Positions 48,901 to 57,038 of a DNA stretch of 64,000 bases are shown here, one piece after another. The stretch is from assembly GCF_024497955.1 (NCBI RefSeq), contig NZ_JANHKP010000011.1:186001-250000 (forward strand), in the 5' to 3' direction. Numbering within the stretch: the first letter of the stretch is position 1; each line of letters begins with the position of its first letter. Under the pieces are notes generated by a model, which worked only from the letters and a program-made list of their open reading frames with translations, had not been told where the DNA came from and made no database searches. The stretch comes from Streptomyces sp. C10-9-1 (GTDB lineage Bacteria; Actinomycetota; Actinomycetes; Streptomycetales; Streptomycetaceae). A program made the position numbers and the translations under genes.

Positions 48901-49707
48901 TCAGGCTCCGCCGGGCACTCCGGCGCCCCGCCCCGGCGGGGGCTCGTAGGGCAGCAGGCCGGGGCGCTTGGCCGGCAGTCCGTCGCCCGAGGAGCGCCCC
49001 GTCAGCCGGCGCCCGACCCACGGCCCCAGGTGCTCGCGGGCGAAGCGGAGGTCCGCCGCCCGCCGTGCGGACCAGCCCGGCAGCGCCTCCGGCGGCAGCC
49101 CGGCCCGCCAGTCCTCCTCCGGCGCCAGGCCCAGCGTCTGCCACACGGCCTCGGCGACGCGCCGGTGGCCCTCACCCGTCAGGTGCAGCCGGTCCGCGGC
49201 CCACAGCCGGGGGTCGCCGAGCACCGGGGCCCCGTACAGGTCGACGACGTGCGCCCCGTACGCCGCCGCGAGGGCGTCGACATGGGCGATCAGCTCCTCC
49301 ATCCGCGGACGGAAGCGCTCCATCACCGGGCCGCGCCGACCGGGGGACCGCATCAGCACCAGGGTCCCGCAGGCGGGTGCCAGCCGGGCCACCGCCTCCT
49401 CCAGCAGGCCCCTGACCCGGCCCATGTCGCAGCGCGGGCGCAGCGCGTCGTTGAGGCCGCCGACCAGCGTGACCACGTCGGCCCGCATCTCCGCAGCCGG
49501 GCCCACCTGCTCGCTCACGATCTGCCCGATGAGCTTGCCCCGCACGGCGAGGTTCGCGTAGCGGAAGCCCGGCTCCCGGGCCGCCAGCCGCCCGGCGAGG
49601 ACGTCGGCCCACCCCCGGTAGCTCCCGTCGGGCAGCCGGTCCGACATGCCCTCGGTGAACGAGTCGCCGACCGCGACGAAACTGGTGTAGGTGGCATGCG
49701 TCTCCAT
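48901..49707 (-). CDS. SGNH/GDSL hydrolase
   Basis: A 268-residue serine esterase or lipase-like enzyme. Block I is VAVGDSFTEG (Ser), block II has Gly in NLAVRG, block III is LVGGLND (Asn), and block V is DRLHLTGEGH (Asp and His). There is no signal peptide, so it is intracellular. The Pro/Gly-rich C-terminal 30 residues look disordered. The promoter region holds a perfect 16-bp palindrome shared with the divergent gene at 49771. Confidence 0.9.
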   Translation of the reverse strand: METHATYTSFVAVGDSFTEGMSDRLPDGSYRGWADVLAGRLAAREPGFRYANLAVRGKLIGQIVSEQVGPAAEMRADVVTLVGGLNDALRPRCDMGRVRGLLEEAVARLAPACGTLVLMRSPGRRGPVMERFRPRMEELIAHVDALAAAYGAHVVDLYGAPVLGDPRLWAADRLHLTGEGHRRVAEAVWQTLGLAPEEDWRAGLPPEALPGWSARRAADLRFAREHLGPWVGRRLTGRSSGDGLPAKRPGLLPYEPPPGRGAGVPGGA

Positions 49708-49718
49708 GGCGCAGTGAT

Positions 49719-49734
49719 CCTACCGCGCGGTAGG
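49719..49734. promoter_or_regulatory. Perfect 16-bp palindrome between divergent genes
   Basis: CCTACCGCGCGGTAGG is its own reverse complement. It lies 12 bp before the SGNH hydrolase start and 37 bp before the opposite gene's start, so one bound dimer could control both. It shares TACC-N4-GGTA with 42690-42701. Confidence 0.6.
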
Positions 49735-49770
49735 GTCCCCCGGTTCCGTACCGGGGAAGGGGAGCGACCC

Positions 49771-50775
49771 GTGAGCGACGCCCTGCTGCACGCGCTGGCC
49801 GAGGCACTGGCCGACGTGGTGGTCTCGATCGACACCTGCGACGACGGGGAGCTGGACCCCGACACCGCCGTCGCCTGGCTGGAGGGCACCGGGGCGGTCC
49901 TGGACAGACTTCCGCCCGCGGACCGCCGCGCGCTCGCCCGCCTGCTGCGCGCCGCCGCCGACCGCAGGCCGCCGGGCCGGGAGCGGCAGGCGCTGCTGCG
50001 GGTCCCGGACGGCTTCGGCCTCGACGACGACCAGCACGAGCTGTACTGCGACGCCGTGGAGGACCTGGTGGGCGGCCTGGTGCGGCTCGCCCGGGACGCC
50101 GACCCCGCCACCCCGGTGCCCGCCTGCCCGGGGTGGACCCTCGCCGATCTGGTGCGCCACCACGGCACCACCCACCGCTGGGTCGCCCACACGGTGCGCA
50201 TCCGCGCGGCGGAGCGGGTGTGGGCGCACGAGGTTCCCGCGGACCTGCCGGACGACCCGGCCGCCCACCCCGACTGGCTGGCGCGCTCCGCGGACGCCTC
50301 GCTCTCGGTGCTCCGCAAGGCCGATCCGGACACGCCCATGTGGTCCCAGGGCGCGGACCAGCGCGTCGCCCACTACGCGCGCCGCCTGCTGTTCGAGGCG
50401 CTCGTCCACCTCGCCGACGCGCGGACCGCGCTCGGCGAGGAGCCGCGGATCGGGCCCGCCGCGGCGGCCGACGGCATCGCGGAGTTCCTGGAGAACCTGC
50501 CCCATGCACCGCACCTCGCGCAGCCGCTCGCCGCGCTGCCGACGGGCTCCGTCGGCCTGACCGCCCGCGACACCGGCGCCGCCTGGACGGTGCGCTTCGG
50601 GCCCGGCGGCCTGCGCTGGACCGCCTGCGCGGGCCCCGTCGACGTGCGGGTCGAGGCCCCCGCCGCCGCACTGCTGCTGCTGGTGTACGGGCGTCGGCGC
50701 CCGGGGGATCCCGAGGTGGCCGTCCGCGGCGACCGCGCCGTGCTGGACGCCTGGCTCTCCGCCACCGCCCTGTGA
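49771..50775 (+). CDS. Maleylpyruvate isomerase family (mycothiol-dependent) protein with N-terminal extension
   Basis: A 334-residue protein. From about residue 90 it is a typical mycothiol-dependent MDMPI/DinB protein, with CPGWTLADLVRHHGTTHRWV holding the metal His pair, FEALVHLADARTALG the third His, and an MDMPI_C domain at the end. The first 85 or so residues are an extra acidic helical module (SIDTCDDGELDPDTAVAWLE) that resembles small stand-alone Streptomyces proteins. The reaction is unknown for most family members; mycothiol or a thiol cofactor is expected. GTG at 49771 follows GGAAGGGGAG. Confidence 0.85.
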   Translation: MSDALLHALAEALADVVVSIDTCDDGELDPDTAVAWLEGTGAVLDRLPPADRRALARLLRAAADRRPPGRERQALLRVPDGFGLDDDQHELYCDAVEDLVGGLVRLARDADPATPVPACPGWTLADLVRHHGTTHRWVAHTVRIRAAERVWAHEVPADLPDDPAAHPDWLARSADASLSVLRKADPDTPMWSQGADQRVAHYARRLLFEALVHLADARTALGEEPRIGPAAAADGIAEFLENLPHAPHLAQPLAALPTGSVGLTARDTGAAWTVRFGPGGLRWTACAGPVDVRVEAPAAALLLLVYGRRRPGDPEVAVRGDRAVLDAWLSATAL

Positions 50776-50816
50776 CGCGGACCGGCCCCGGCGTCCACCG
50801 CCGGGGCCGGTCCGCG
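50776..50816. terminator. 17-bp perfect bidirectional terminator
   Basis: Arms 50776-50792 and 50800-50816 around a 7-nt loop, in the gap between convergent genes ending at 50775 and 50832. Confidence 0.85.
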
Positions 50817-50831
50817 CCGCCGCCGGGCGGC

Positions 50832-51848
50832 TCAGGCGCCGGGCCGCCCGACCAGCTCCCGCAGGATGTCCTCCATCGTCACCAGCCCCACCGGCCGGCC
50901 CGCCTCGTCCAGGACCGCGGCGAGGTGGGTGCGGCTGCGGCGCATCGCGGTGAGGACGTCGTCCAGCGGGGTGGTCGCCCGCACCCGGGCGATCGGGCGC
51001 AGCGCCGTCACCGGGAACGGCAGGTCCCGCGGCATCGCGTCCAGCGCGTCCTTCACATGGAGGTAGCCGAGGATCCGGCGGCCCGTGTCGACGACCGGGA
51101 AGCGGGAGAACCCGGACTCCGCCGACAGGGCCTCCAGCTGCTCCGGCGTCGTGCCCGCCTTGGCGTACACCACCCGCTCGACCGGCATCACCACGTCCCG
51201 GACCGGGCGGCGGCCCAGCTCCAGGGCGTCCCGCAGCCGCACGGCCGCGCGGTCGTCGAGCAGCCCGGCCTCACCGGCGTCCCGGACCATGGTGGCGAGC
51301 TCGTCGTCGGAGAAGGTCGCCGTGACCTCGTCCTTGGGCTCCACCCGGAGCAGCTTCAGCACCCCGTTCGCCAGCGCGTTGATCGTGAAGATCACCGGGC
51401 GCAGGGCCCGGGCCAGCGCCACCAGCGGCGGTCCGAGGACCAGGGCCGTGCGCCGGGGCTCGGCCAGCGCGATGTTCTTCGGCACCATCTCGCCCAGCAG
51501 CATGTGCAGATAGGTCGCCACGGACAGCGCGATGACGAACGAGATCGGGTGCACCAGCGGGTGCGGCACACCGACCGCGTCGAACACCGGCTCCAGCAGG
51601 TGCGCGATCGCCGGCTCCGCCACGATGCCGAGCACCAGGGTGCACAGCGTGATGCCCAGCTGGGCGGCGGCGAGCAGCGCCGAGACGTGCTCCAGCGCCC
51701 ACAGCACGCTCCGGGCGCGCTTGTTGCCCGCCTGCGCCTCCGGCTCGACCTGGCTGCGGCGCACGGAGATCAGGGCGAACTCGGCGCCGACGAAGAAGGC
51801 GTTGGCCACCAGCGTCAGGAGACCGATCAGCAACTGGACCGCGGTCAT
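50832..51848 (-). CDS. CNNM/CorB-like transporter protein, second of pair
   Basis: A 338-residue integral membrane protein of the CNNM/CorC family (DUF21 domain plus two CBS domains), linked to Mg2+ or Co2+ transport and sometimes labelled hemolysin-like. DUF21 covers residues 1-190 with FVGAEFALISVRRSQVE and GEMVPKNIALAEP as signatures. The CBS pair follows (RDVVMPVERVVYAKAG to GLVTMEDILRELVG). The C-terminal CorC_HlyC domain is missing, unlike its upstream partner. The start overlaps the partner's stop by 4 bp. Confidence 0.9.
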   Translation of the reverse strand: MTAVQLLIGLLTLVANAFFVGAEFALISVRRSQVEPEAQAGNKRARSVLWALEHVSALLAAAQLGITLCTLVLGIVAEPAIAHLLEPVFDAVGVPHPLVHPISFVIALSVATYLHMLLGEMVPKNIALAEPRRTALVLGPPLVALARALRPVIFTINALANGVLKLLRVEPKDEVTATFSDDELATMVRDAGEAGLLDDRAAVRLRDALELGRRPVRDVVMPVERVVYAKAGTTPEQLEALSAESGFSRFPVVDTGRRILGYLHVKDALDAMPRDLPFPVTALRPIARVRATTPLDDVLTAMRRSRTHLAAVLDEAGRPVGLVTMEDILRELVGRPGA

Positions 51849-53197
51849 CGGCCCGCCTCCTCTCCGGTGCCGCCGGCGCCCGCGGCCCCGTCGCCGGGCG
51901 GCGCGTGCATCAGCACCCGGGCCGCGCGGCGCCCCGAGGCGTCCACGACGTCGAGGCGCCAGCCCGCCAGGTCGATCCGGTCGCCCTCGGCCGGGATGCG
52001 GCCGAGCGAGGTCGCGACCACGCCCGCGAGGGTCTCGTAGGGGCCGTCCGGGACCTGAAGCCCGATCGCCGCCAGCTGGTCGATGCGCGCCGCGCCGTCC
52101 GCCGACCACAGGCCGCGGCCGTCCGCGTCCTCCCCGGCCCGTGCCAGGTCGGGGGTCTCGTGCGGGTCGTGCTCGTCGCGGACCTCCCCGACGACCTCCT
52201 CCACGATGTCCTCCAGCGTCACCACCCCGGCGGTGCCGCCGTACTCGTCGATCACCACCGCCAGCGTGGACCGGCCGGAGAGGCGGTCCAGCAGGCGGTC
52301 GACCGTCAGGCTCTCCGGGACCAGCACCGGCTCGCGCAGCAGGGCCGACACACCGCGCCGGGCGCGGTCGGCGGCCGGGATGGCCAGCACGTCCTTGATG
52401 TGCGCGATGCCGACGACCGTGTCCAGGCTGCCGCGGTAGACGGGGAAGCGGGAGAGCCCCGTGGCACGGGTGGCGTTGGCGATGTCCTCGGCCGTCGCCG
52501 ACACGTCCAGGGCCATCACCTGCACCCGCGGGGTCATCACGTTCTCCGTGGTGAGCTCGGCCAGGTTCAGGGTGCGGACGAACAGCTCGGCGGTGTCCGC
52601 CTCCAGCGCGCCCTCCTTCGCGGAGTGGCGTGCGAGCGCCACCAGCTCCTTGGGGCTGCGGGCGGAGGCGAGCTCCTCGGTGGGCTCCATGCCCAGCCGG
52701 GTGACCAACCGGTTCGCGGTGCTGTTGAGGTGGCCGATGAAGGGCCGGAACGCCGCGGTGAACAGGCGCTGCGGCCCGGCGACCACCTTGGCGACGGACA
52801 GCGGCGAGGAGATGGCCCAGTTCTTGGGCACCAGCTCGCCGACGACCATCAGCACCACGGTCGACAGGGCGGTGCCGATCACCAGGGCGGCCGAGGAGGC
52901 CACCTGGGGGGAGAAGCCGAGCGCCTCGACGGGCCCGCGGATGAGCGCGGCGATCGAGGGCTCGGCGAGCATGCCCACGACCAGGTTGGTCACCGTGATG
53001 CCGAGCTGGGCGCCGGACAGCTGGAAGGTGAGGCTGCGGACGGCCTTCAGCGCGCCCGCGGCGCCGCGCTCGCCCCGCTCCACGGCCCGTTCGAGTTCGC
53101 CTCGCTCGACGGTCGTCAGCGAGAACTCGGCCGCGACGAAGGCGCCGCAGGCGAGGGAGAGCAGTACGGCCACGGCGAGCAGCAGTACTTCGGTCAT
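51845..53197 (-). CDS. CNNM/CorB-like transporter protein, first of pair
   Basis: A 450-residue DUF21-CBS-CBS-CorC_HlyC protein. FVAAEFSLTTVERGELE and GELVPKNWAISSP are the DUF21 marks, TAGVVTLEDIVEEVVGEV the second CBS end, and the last 80 residues the CorC_HlyC domain. Overlapping genes coding full-length and short CNNM proteins are a recurrent pair in actinobacteria and probably form a hetero-complex for divalent-cation efflux. The pair is followed upstream by a 694-bp non-coding region. Confidence 0.9.
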   Translation of the reverse strand: MTEVLLLAVAVLLSLACGAFVAAEFSLTTVERGELERAVERGERGAAGALKAVRSLTFQLSGAQLGITVTNLVVGMLAEPSIAALIRGPVEALGFSPQVASSAALVIGTALSTVVLMVVGELVPKNWAISSPLSVAKVVAGPQRLFTAAFRPFIGHLNSTANRLVTRLGMEPTEELASARSPKELVALARHSAKEGALEADTAELFVRTLNLAELTTENVMTPRVQVMALDVSATAEDIANATRATGLSRFPVYRGSLDTVVGIAHIKDVLAIPAADRARRGVSALLREPVLVPESLTVDRLLDRLSGRSTLAVVIDEYGGTAGVVTLEDIVEEVVGEVRDEHDPHETPDLARAGEDADGRGLWSADGAARIDQLAAIGLQVPDGPYETLAGVVATSLGRIPAEGDRIDLAGWRLDVVDASGRRAARVLMHAPPGDGAAGAGGTGEEAGR

Positions 53198-53856
53198 CGG
53201 TTCACCTCCGTCCCATGATCGGTCAGGGGGAGGCGGATCGCGCGATGTCTGCTACTGGGAGGCTCGCCCATGGGCGGACGCTCACACCTTTCGAACGTGG
53301 GGCCGATGTCGGCCCTATCGTAGAAGGCCGCGCGGCCGGCCGTGCGCGCCGGTCGCGCGGACGCGGGTGCCGCGGCGCGCCGCCGGGTGCCCCGCCGCCC
53401 GGACGGGGCCTCGGCCGAGCGGCTCCACACTGCGCCGCCGGTGGTCCACCCGGCGGGATCACGCCCGCTGCGCCGTACCGTCCTCCACCGGCACCGGGGG
53501 GCTCCCGTCCGCCGCCGACCGCGGGGAACCGCTCCCCGGCCGCGGACGGCAGCGCCCGCGGAACGCCCCGCCCCGGCGGGAGGGGGAGGACCGCCGGCCC
53601 GTACCGGCGGCGCCTCCGGCCGTCCCGTCCGGCGATCACCGACCCGGCCGGGCGCCCTTCCGGTTCGGCGACCGGCAGCGCCCCGGCTCCCGGGCGGCCG
53701 CTCGCGCCACTCCTCGGCGCCGTCCGGGACGCGGGCGCCCCGAGCCGCCTGCCCGCCGGGGGGTGAGCCCGGCCTCCGCTCCCTCCGGTGCGCCCGTCCG
53801 TGTCCGCCCGTCCTCCACGGGCCCCGAGCCCGGCACGGCGGCGCCGCGCAGGCCCC
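53198..53856. other. Long gap upstream of the CNNM pair
   Basis: About 660 bp with no supportable gene: open frames are Arg/Pro/Gly-rich shadows with no ribosome site and no family motif. It may hold a long leader for the CNNM genes (minus strand), where Mg2+-responsive leaders are known in other bacteria, but I see no recognisable riboswitch fold by eye. Confidence 0.5.
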
Positions 53857-53886
53857 TTGCCGGTGCTAGCGCCGCGGCGCTAGCGT
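53857..53886 (+). promoter_or_regulatory. Probable leaderless promoter with 20-bp palindromic operator
   Basis: TTGCCG (53857-53862) and TAGCGT (53881-53886) are 18 bp apart. The perfect palindrome GCTAGCGCCGCGGCGCTAGC (53865-53884) fills the spacer and covers most of the -10. Predicted transcription would start at or next to the ATG at 53892. A ribbon-helix-helix dimer bound here would block RNA polymerase, the classic antitoxin autoregulation. Confidence 0.65.
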
Positions 53887-53891
53887 GGGGT

Positions 53892-54107
53892 ATGGCCAAG
53901 ACCCAGCTGAACGTGCGCGTGGACACCAGCACCGCCGAGACCGCCCGCCGCCAGGCGGACGCCCGGGGCATGAGCGTCAACCGCTACATCGAGGAACTCG
54001 TCCGCAGGGACGCGGGCGAGGCCGGGCGCACCTTCGTGGACTCGGCCGCGGCGTTCATGGAGCACTACGCCTCGGCCTTCGCCGAGGAGCCCGGCGACCG
54101 GCGGTGA
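53892..54107 (+). CDS. Ribbon-helix-helix (CopG/ParD-like) antitoxin-type protein
   Basis: A 71-residue protein. TQLNVRVDTSTAETARRQA gives the RHH strand and first helix, and GMSVNRYIEELVRRD the second helix. The tail (FVDSAAAFMEHYASAFAEEP) is likely the toxin-binding part. It is co-encoded with a Fic/Doc-like protein whose GTG overlaps this stop codon. The palindrome in the promoter fits autoregulation by this protein. Confidence 0.85.
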   Translation: MAKTQLNVRVDTSTAETARRQADARGMSVNRYIEELVRRDAGEAGRTFVDSAAAFMEHYASAFAEEPGDRR

Positions 54108-54475
54108 GCCTCCCGATCGACCTCGCCTGGCTGCTGATGGTGGCCGAGCACCGCACCCCCGGCGACCCCCGGGTGACCGACTGGGGCGCACTCGTCGCCG
54201 CCGTGGCCCGCCACGACGCGGAGATCTTCGGGACCCCCGTCTACGGCGATCCGCACGAGCGCGCCGCGGCCCTGCTCCACCTGCTGCTCCGGGTGCCGGC
54301 GCTGGAGCACTCCAACGCCCTCTTCGCCAGCGCCGTGGCCTACGGCTACCTCGTCGCCTCGGGTGTCGAGGTGGAGACCTCGCCGGAGCGGGTGCGCGAC
54401 CTCGCGCGCCTGGTCGCCCGGGACCGGGCCGACGTCCACGCCATCGCGGGCGAGCTGCGCGGCTGGAGCCGCTGA
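54104..54475 (+). CDS. Fic/Doc-like toxin-type protein with degenerate motif
   Basis: A 123-residue protein resembling the Doc toxin core: helical start LAWLLMVAEHR, the Doc-like YGDPHERAAALLHLLLRVPALEH stretch, then NALFASAVAYGYLVASG where Doc has HPFxDGNKRTAL...FL..NG. The catalytic His and GNK/R residues are not conserved (the region reads EHSNALFASAV), so kinase or AMP-transfer activity is doubtful. Actinobacterial relatives are annotated as Fic-family toxin components. It could be a weakened or repurposed toxin. Translation is coupled to the RHH gene. Confidence 0.65.
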   Translation: MSLPIDLAWLLMVAEHRTPGDPRVTDWGALVAAVARHDAEIFGTPVYGDPHERAAALLHLLLRVPALEHSNALFASAVAYGYLVASGVEVETSPERVRDLARLVARDRADVHAIAGELRGWSR

Positions 54476-54566
54476 GCCGCACGGCCCGGCGACGTCGCCG
54501 CCCGCACCGCCGGCCGGCGCCTCGGGGGTGGCGGGGGCGTGCGCCCCGGCCGGGCGTCCGGGGCCG

Positions 54567-55241
54567 TCAGCCGTGCGCCGGCTTGCGTGCGCTGCCGAGC
54601 ACGCACGGCGACGAGGGCAGGGTCACCCCGCGCTCCGGGACCGTCAGCCGCCGGTACACCGGCTGCTCGAAGCCCGCCGCCGCGATCGCCGCCAGGGTGT
54701 CGCGCGCCGTGTGGCAGCCGCCGAACAGCCGCGGCCACACCGTGCGGTCCAGCCCCCGCTGCACCCGCGCCAGGCCCGGCGCCGGGGCCACGACGTGCTC
54801 GAAGAACCGCAGCTCCCCACCCGGGCGGAGGACCCGGCGGAGCTCCGCCAGCGCCCGCGGCAGATCGCGCACGGAGCACAGCACCAGGGAGGCCACCGCG
54901 GCGTCGAAGCCCTCGCTCTTCACCGGCAGGGCCTCCGCCGTACCCGGCACCACGTCCACCGGGACCTCCGCACGCACCGCCGCCTCCACGGCCGCGCCGC
55001 GCAGCGTCCGCTCGGGCTCGATCGCCACCACCTCGCTGACGGCCGGGGGGTAGTGGGCGAAGTTCAGCCCGTTGCCCGCCCCGATCTCCACGACCCGGCC
55101 GGACAGCCCCGACAGCAGTTCCGCCCGGTGCGCGGCGACACCCGCCCGGGCGTCCGCCGCCACGCTGAACCGGGCGTAGAAACGGGCGAACAGCGGATGG
55201 TGCACCGCGTCGCCGGGGACCTTGGGGGAGCGCAGGGCCAC
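54567..55241 (-). CDS. Class I SAM-dependent methyltransferase
   Basis: A 224-residue methyltransferase. VVEIGAGNGLNFAHYP is motif I, VVAIEPERTLRGAA the acidic loop binding the SAM ribose, and LRRVLRPGGELRFFEHV the post-I motifs. The arrangement FYARFSVAADARAG at the start and GGCHTARDTLAAIAAAGF at the end fits UbiE/PhcB-like small-molecule methyltransferases. GTG at 55241 is chosen with GAGGAGG upstream; GTG at 55247 is possible. Substrate unknown. It is divergent from the betaine operon. Confidence 0.85.
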   Translation of the reverse strand: MALRSPKVPGDAVHHPLFARFYARFSVAADARAGVAAHRAELLSGLSGRVVEIGAGNGLNFAHYPPAVSEVVAIEPERTLRGAAVEAAVRAEVPVDVVPGTAEALPVKSEGFDAAVASLVLCSVRDLPRALAELRRVLRPGGELRFFEHVVAPAPGLARVQRGLDRTVWPRLFGGCHTARDTLAAIAAAGFEQPVYRRLTVPERGVTLPSSPCVLGSARKPAHG

Positions 55242-55523
55242 CGTCACCGACCTCCTCGCAGCAGGACACACCCTCACCGGCATTCTGCCCCGCCCGGGGC
55301 CGCCCCAAGGCTCCGCGGCGCCTTCCGGGTACCCCGCACCCCGTTCGGGACGCCCCGCGCGCCGGACGCCGGGACCCCGGTGCGTTAGCCCGCCCGGGGT
55401 GCCTGGGCCACCGGCTCCCGCCCGCGGCGGTGCGTCCCGTAGGCCGACGGCCCCGCATGGGCCATGTTGCTGACCGTCGAGTCGATCGGCACGACACCGG
55501 GCCGGATGCGAAGGAGACCCACG

Positions 55524-56990
55524 GTGGGCGAGTTGTACATCGGCGGCGAGTGGACACCGGCGGCGGCCGGCGGGCGGCGCGAGGTGGTCAATCCCTACGA
55601 CGGCTCCGTCGTCACCACCGTCGACGAGGCCGACGCCGGCGACGTCGACCGTGCGGTGCGCGCCGCCCGCCGGGCCTTCCGGGAGGCGGACTGGGCCACC
55701 GCCCCCACCCGCCGCCGGGCCGACCTGCTGCTGCGCGTCCACGGCCTCCTGCTGCGCGACAAGGAGGAGATCGCCCGCACCGAGACCCTCGACACCGGCA
55801 AGACGCTGGCCGAGGCCCGCATCGACGTCGAGGACGTGGCGAACGCCTTCCGCTACTACGGCGAGGTCGCCGACAAGGACGGCGGCCGCGTCGTGGACGT
55901 CGGCCCGGACGTCCTCAGCCGGGTCGTCCACGAGCCGATCGGCGTGTGCGCGCTCGTCGCCCCCTGGAACTACCCCCTGCTGCAGGCCTCCTGGAAGGTC
56001 GCCCCGGCGCTCGCCGCGGGCAACACCTTCGTGCTCAAGCCGAGCGAGACCACGCCCCTGACCACCATCGCCATGATCAGGCTCATCGAGGAGGCCGGCG
56101 CCCCGCCCGGGGTCGCCAACCTGGTGCTCGGCGCGGGCGCCACCGTGGGGGCCGCGCTCACCACCCACCCCGAGGTCGACCTCGTCTCCTTCACCGGAGG
56201 GCTGGCCACCGGACGCACCATCATGGCGGGCGCCGCCGAGGGGCCGAAGAACGTCGCCCTGGAGCTGGGCGGCAAGAACCCCAACGTCGTCTTCGCCGAC
56301 GCCGACTTCGACGCCGCCCTCGACAACGCCCTCAACGCCGCCTTCCTCCACTCCGGCCAGGTCTGCTCGGCCGGGTCCCGCCTCCTGGTCGAGGACGCCC
56401 TGCACGACCGCTTCGTCGACGCCCTCGCGGGCCGCGCCGAGGCGATCAGGCTCGGCAACGGCATGGACCAGGGCACCGAGAGCGGACCGCTGAGCTCCGC
56501 CGAGCACCGCGAGAAGGTCGAGCGCATGATCGCCGTGGGACGCAAGGAGGGGGCCCGGCTCGTCACCGGGGGAGACCGCCCCGCGGACCCCGCGCTGGAC
56601 CGCGGATTCTTCCTGCGGCCGACCGTCTTCGCCGACTGCGACCGCACCATGCGCATCGTGCAGGAGGAGGTCTTCGGCCCGGTCGTCACCGTCGAGCGCT
56701 TCCGCTCCGAGGACGAGGCGGTGGAACTGGCCAACGACACCCGCTACGGCCTCGCGGGCGGCGTCTGGACCTCCGACGCGAGCCGCGCCCAGCGCGTCGC
56801 CGGGCGCCTGCGCCACGGCACGGTGTGGATCAACGACTTCCACCCGTACGTCCCCGGCGCCGAGTGGGGCGGCTTCGGGCTCTCCGGCGTCGGACGCGAA
56901 CTCGGACCCACCGGGCTGCGCGAGTACCAGGAGGCCAAGCACATCTACCAGAACCTCAGCCCCGCCCCCTCCGGATGGTTCAAGGGCTGA
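55524..56990 (+). CDS. betB: Betaine aldehyde dehydrogenase-like enzyme
   Basis: A 488-residue aldehyde dehydrogenase. The active site has Cys in SGQVCSAGSRLLVED and Glu in ALELGGKNPNVVF; NAD+ binding is shown by FTGGLATGRTIM, with APWNYPLLQ earlier. It is the first gene of a three-gene unit with a choline-dehydrogenase-like gene and a BCCT transporter, so betaine aldehyde oxidation to glycine betaine is the natural role. AAGGAG at 55511-55516 sets the GTG. No BetI-type repressor gene is present nearby. Confidence 0.88.
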   Translation: MGELYIGGEWTPAAAGGRREVVNPYDGSVVTTVDEADAGDVDRAVRAARRAFREADWATAPTRRRADLLLRVHGLLLRDKEEIARTETLDTGKTLAEARIDVEDVANAFRYYGEVADKDGGRVVDVGPDVLSRVVHEPIGVCALVAPWNYPLLQASWKVAPALAAGNTFVLKPSETTPLTTIAMIRLIEEAGAPPGVANLVLGAGATVGAALTTHPEVDLVSFTGGLATGRTIMAGAAEGPKNVALELGGKNPNVVFADADFDAALDNALNAAFLHSGQVCSAGSRLLVEDALHDRFVDALAGRAEAIRLGNGMDQGTESGPLSSAEHREKVERMIAVGRKEGARLVTGGDRPADPALDRGFFLRPTVFADCDRTMRIVQEEVFGPVVTVERFRSEDEAVELANDTRYGLAGGVWTSDASRAQRVAGRLRHGTVWINDFHPYVPGAEWGGFGLSGVGRELGPTGLREYQEAKHIYQNLSPAPSGWFKG

Positions 56991-57038
56991 CCGAGCCCCG
57001 CGCGCCGCCCGCGACCGGCGGCCCGAAGAAGGACACCC

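Noticed and set aside
53223..53639. 138-codon minus-strand open frame in the CNNM upstream gap
   Set aside because: Arg/Pro/Gly-dominated translation, no ribosome site and no conserved segment.
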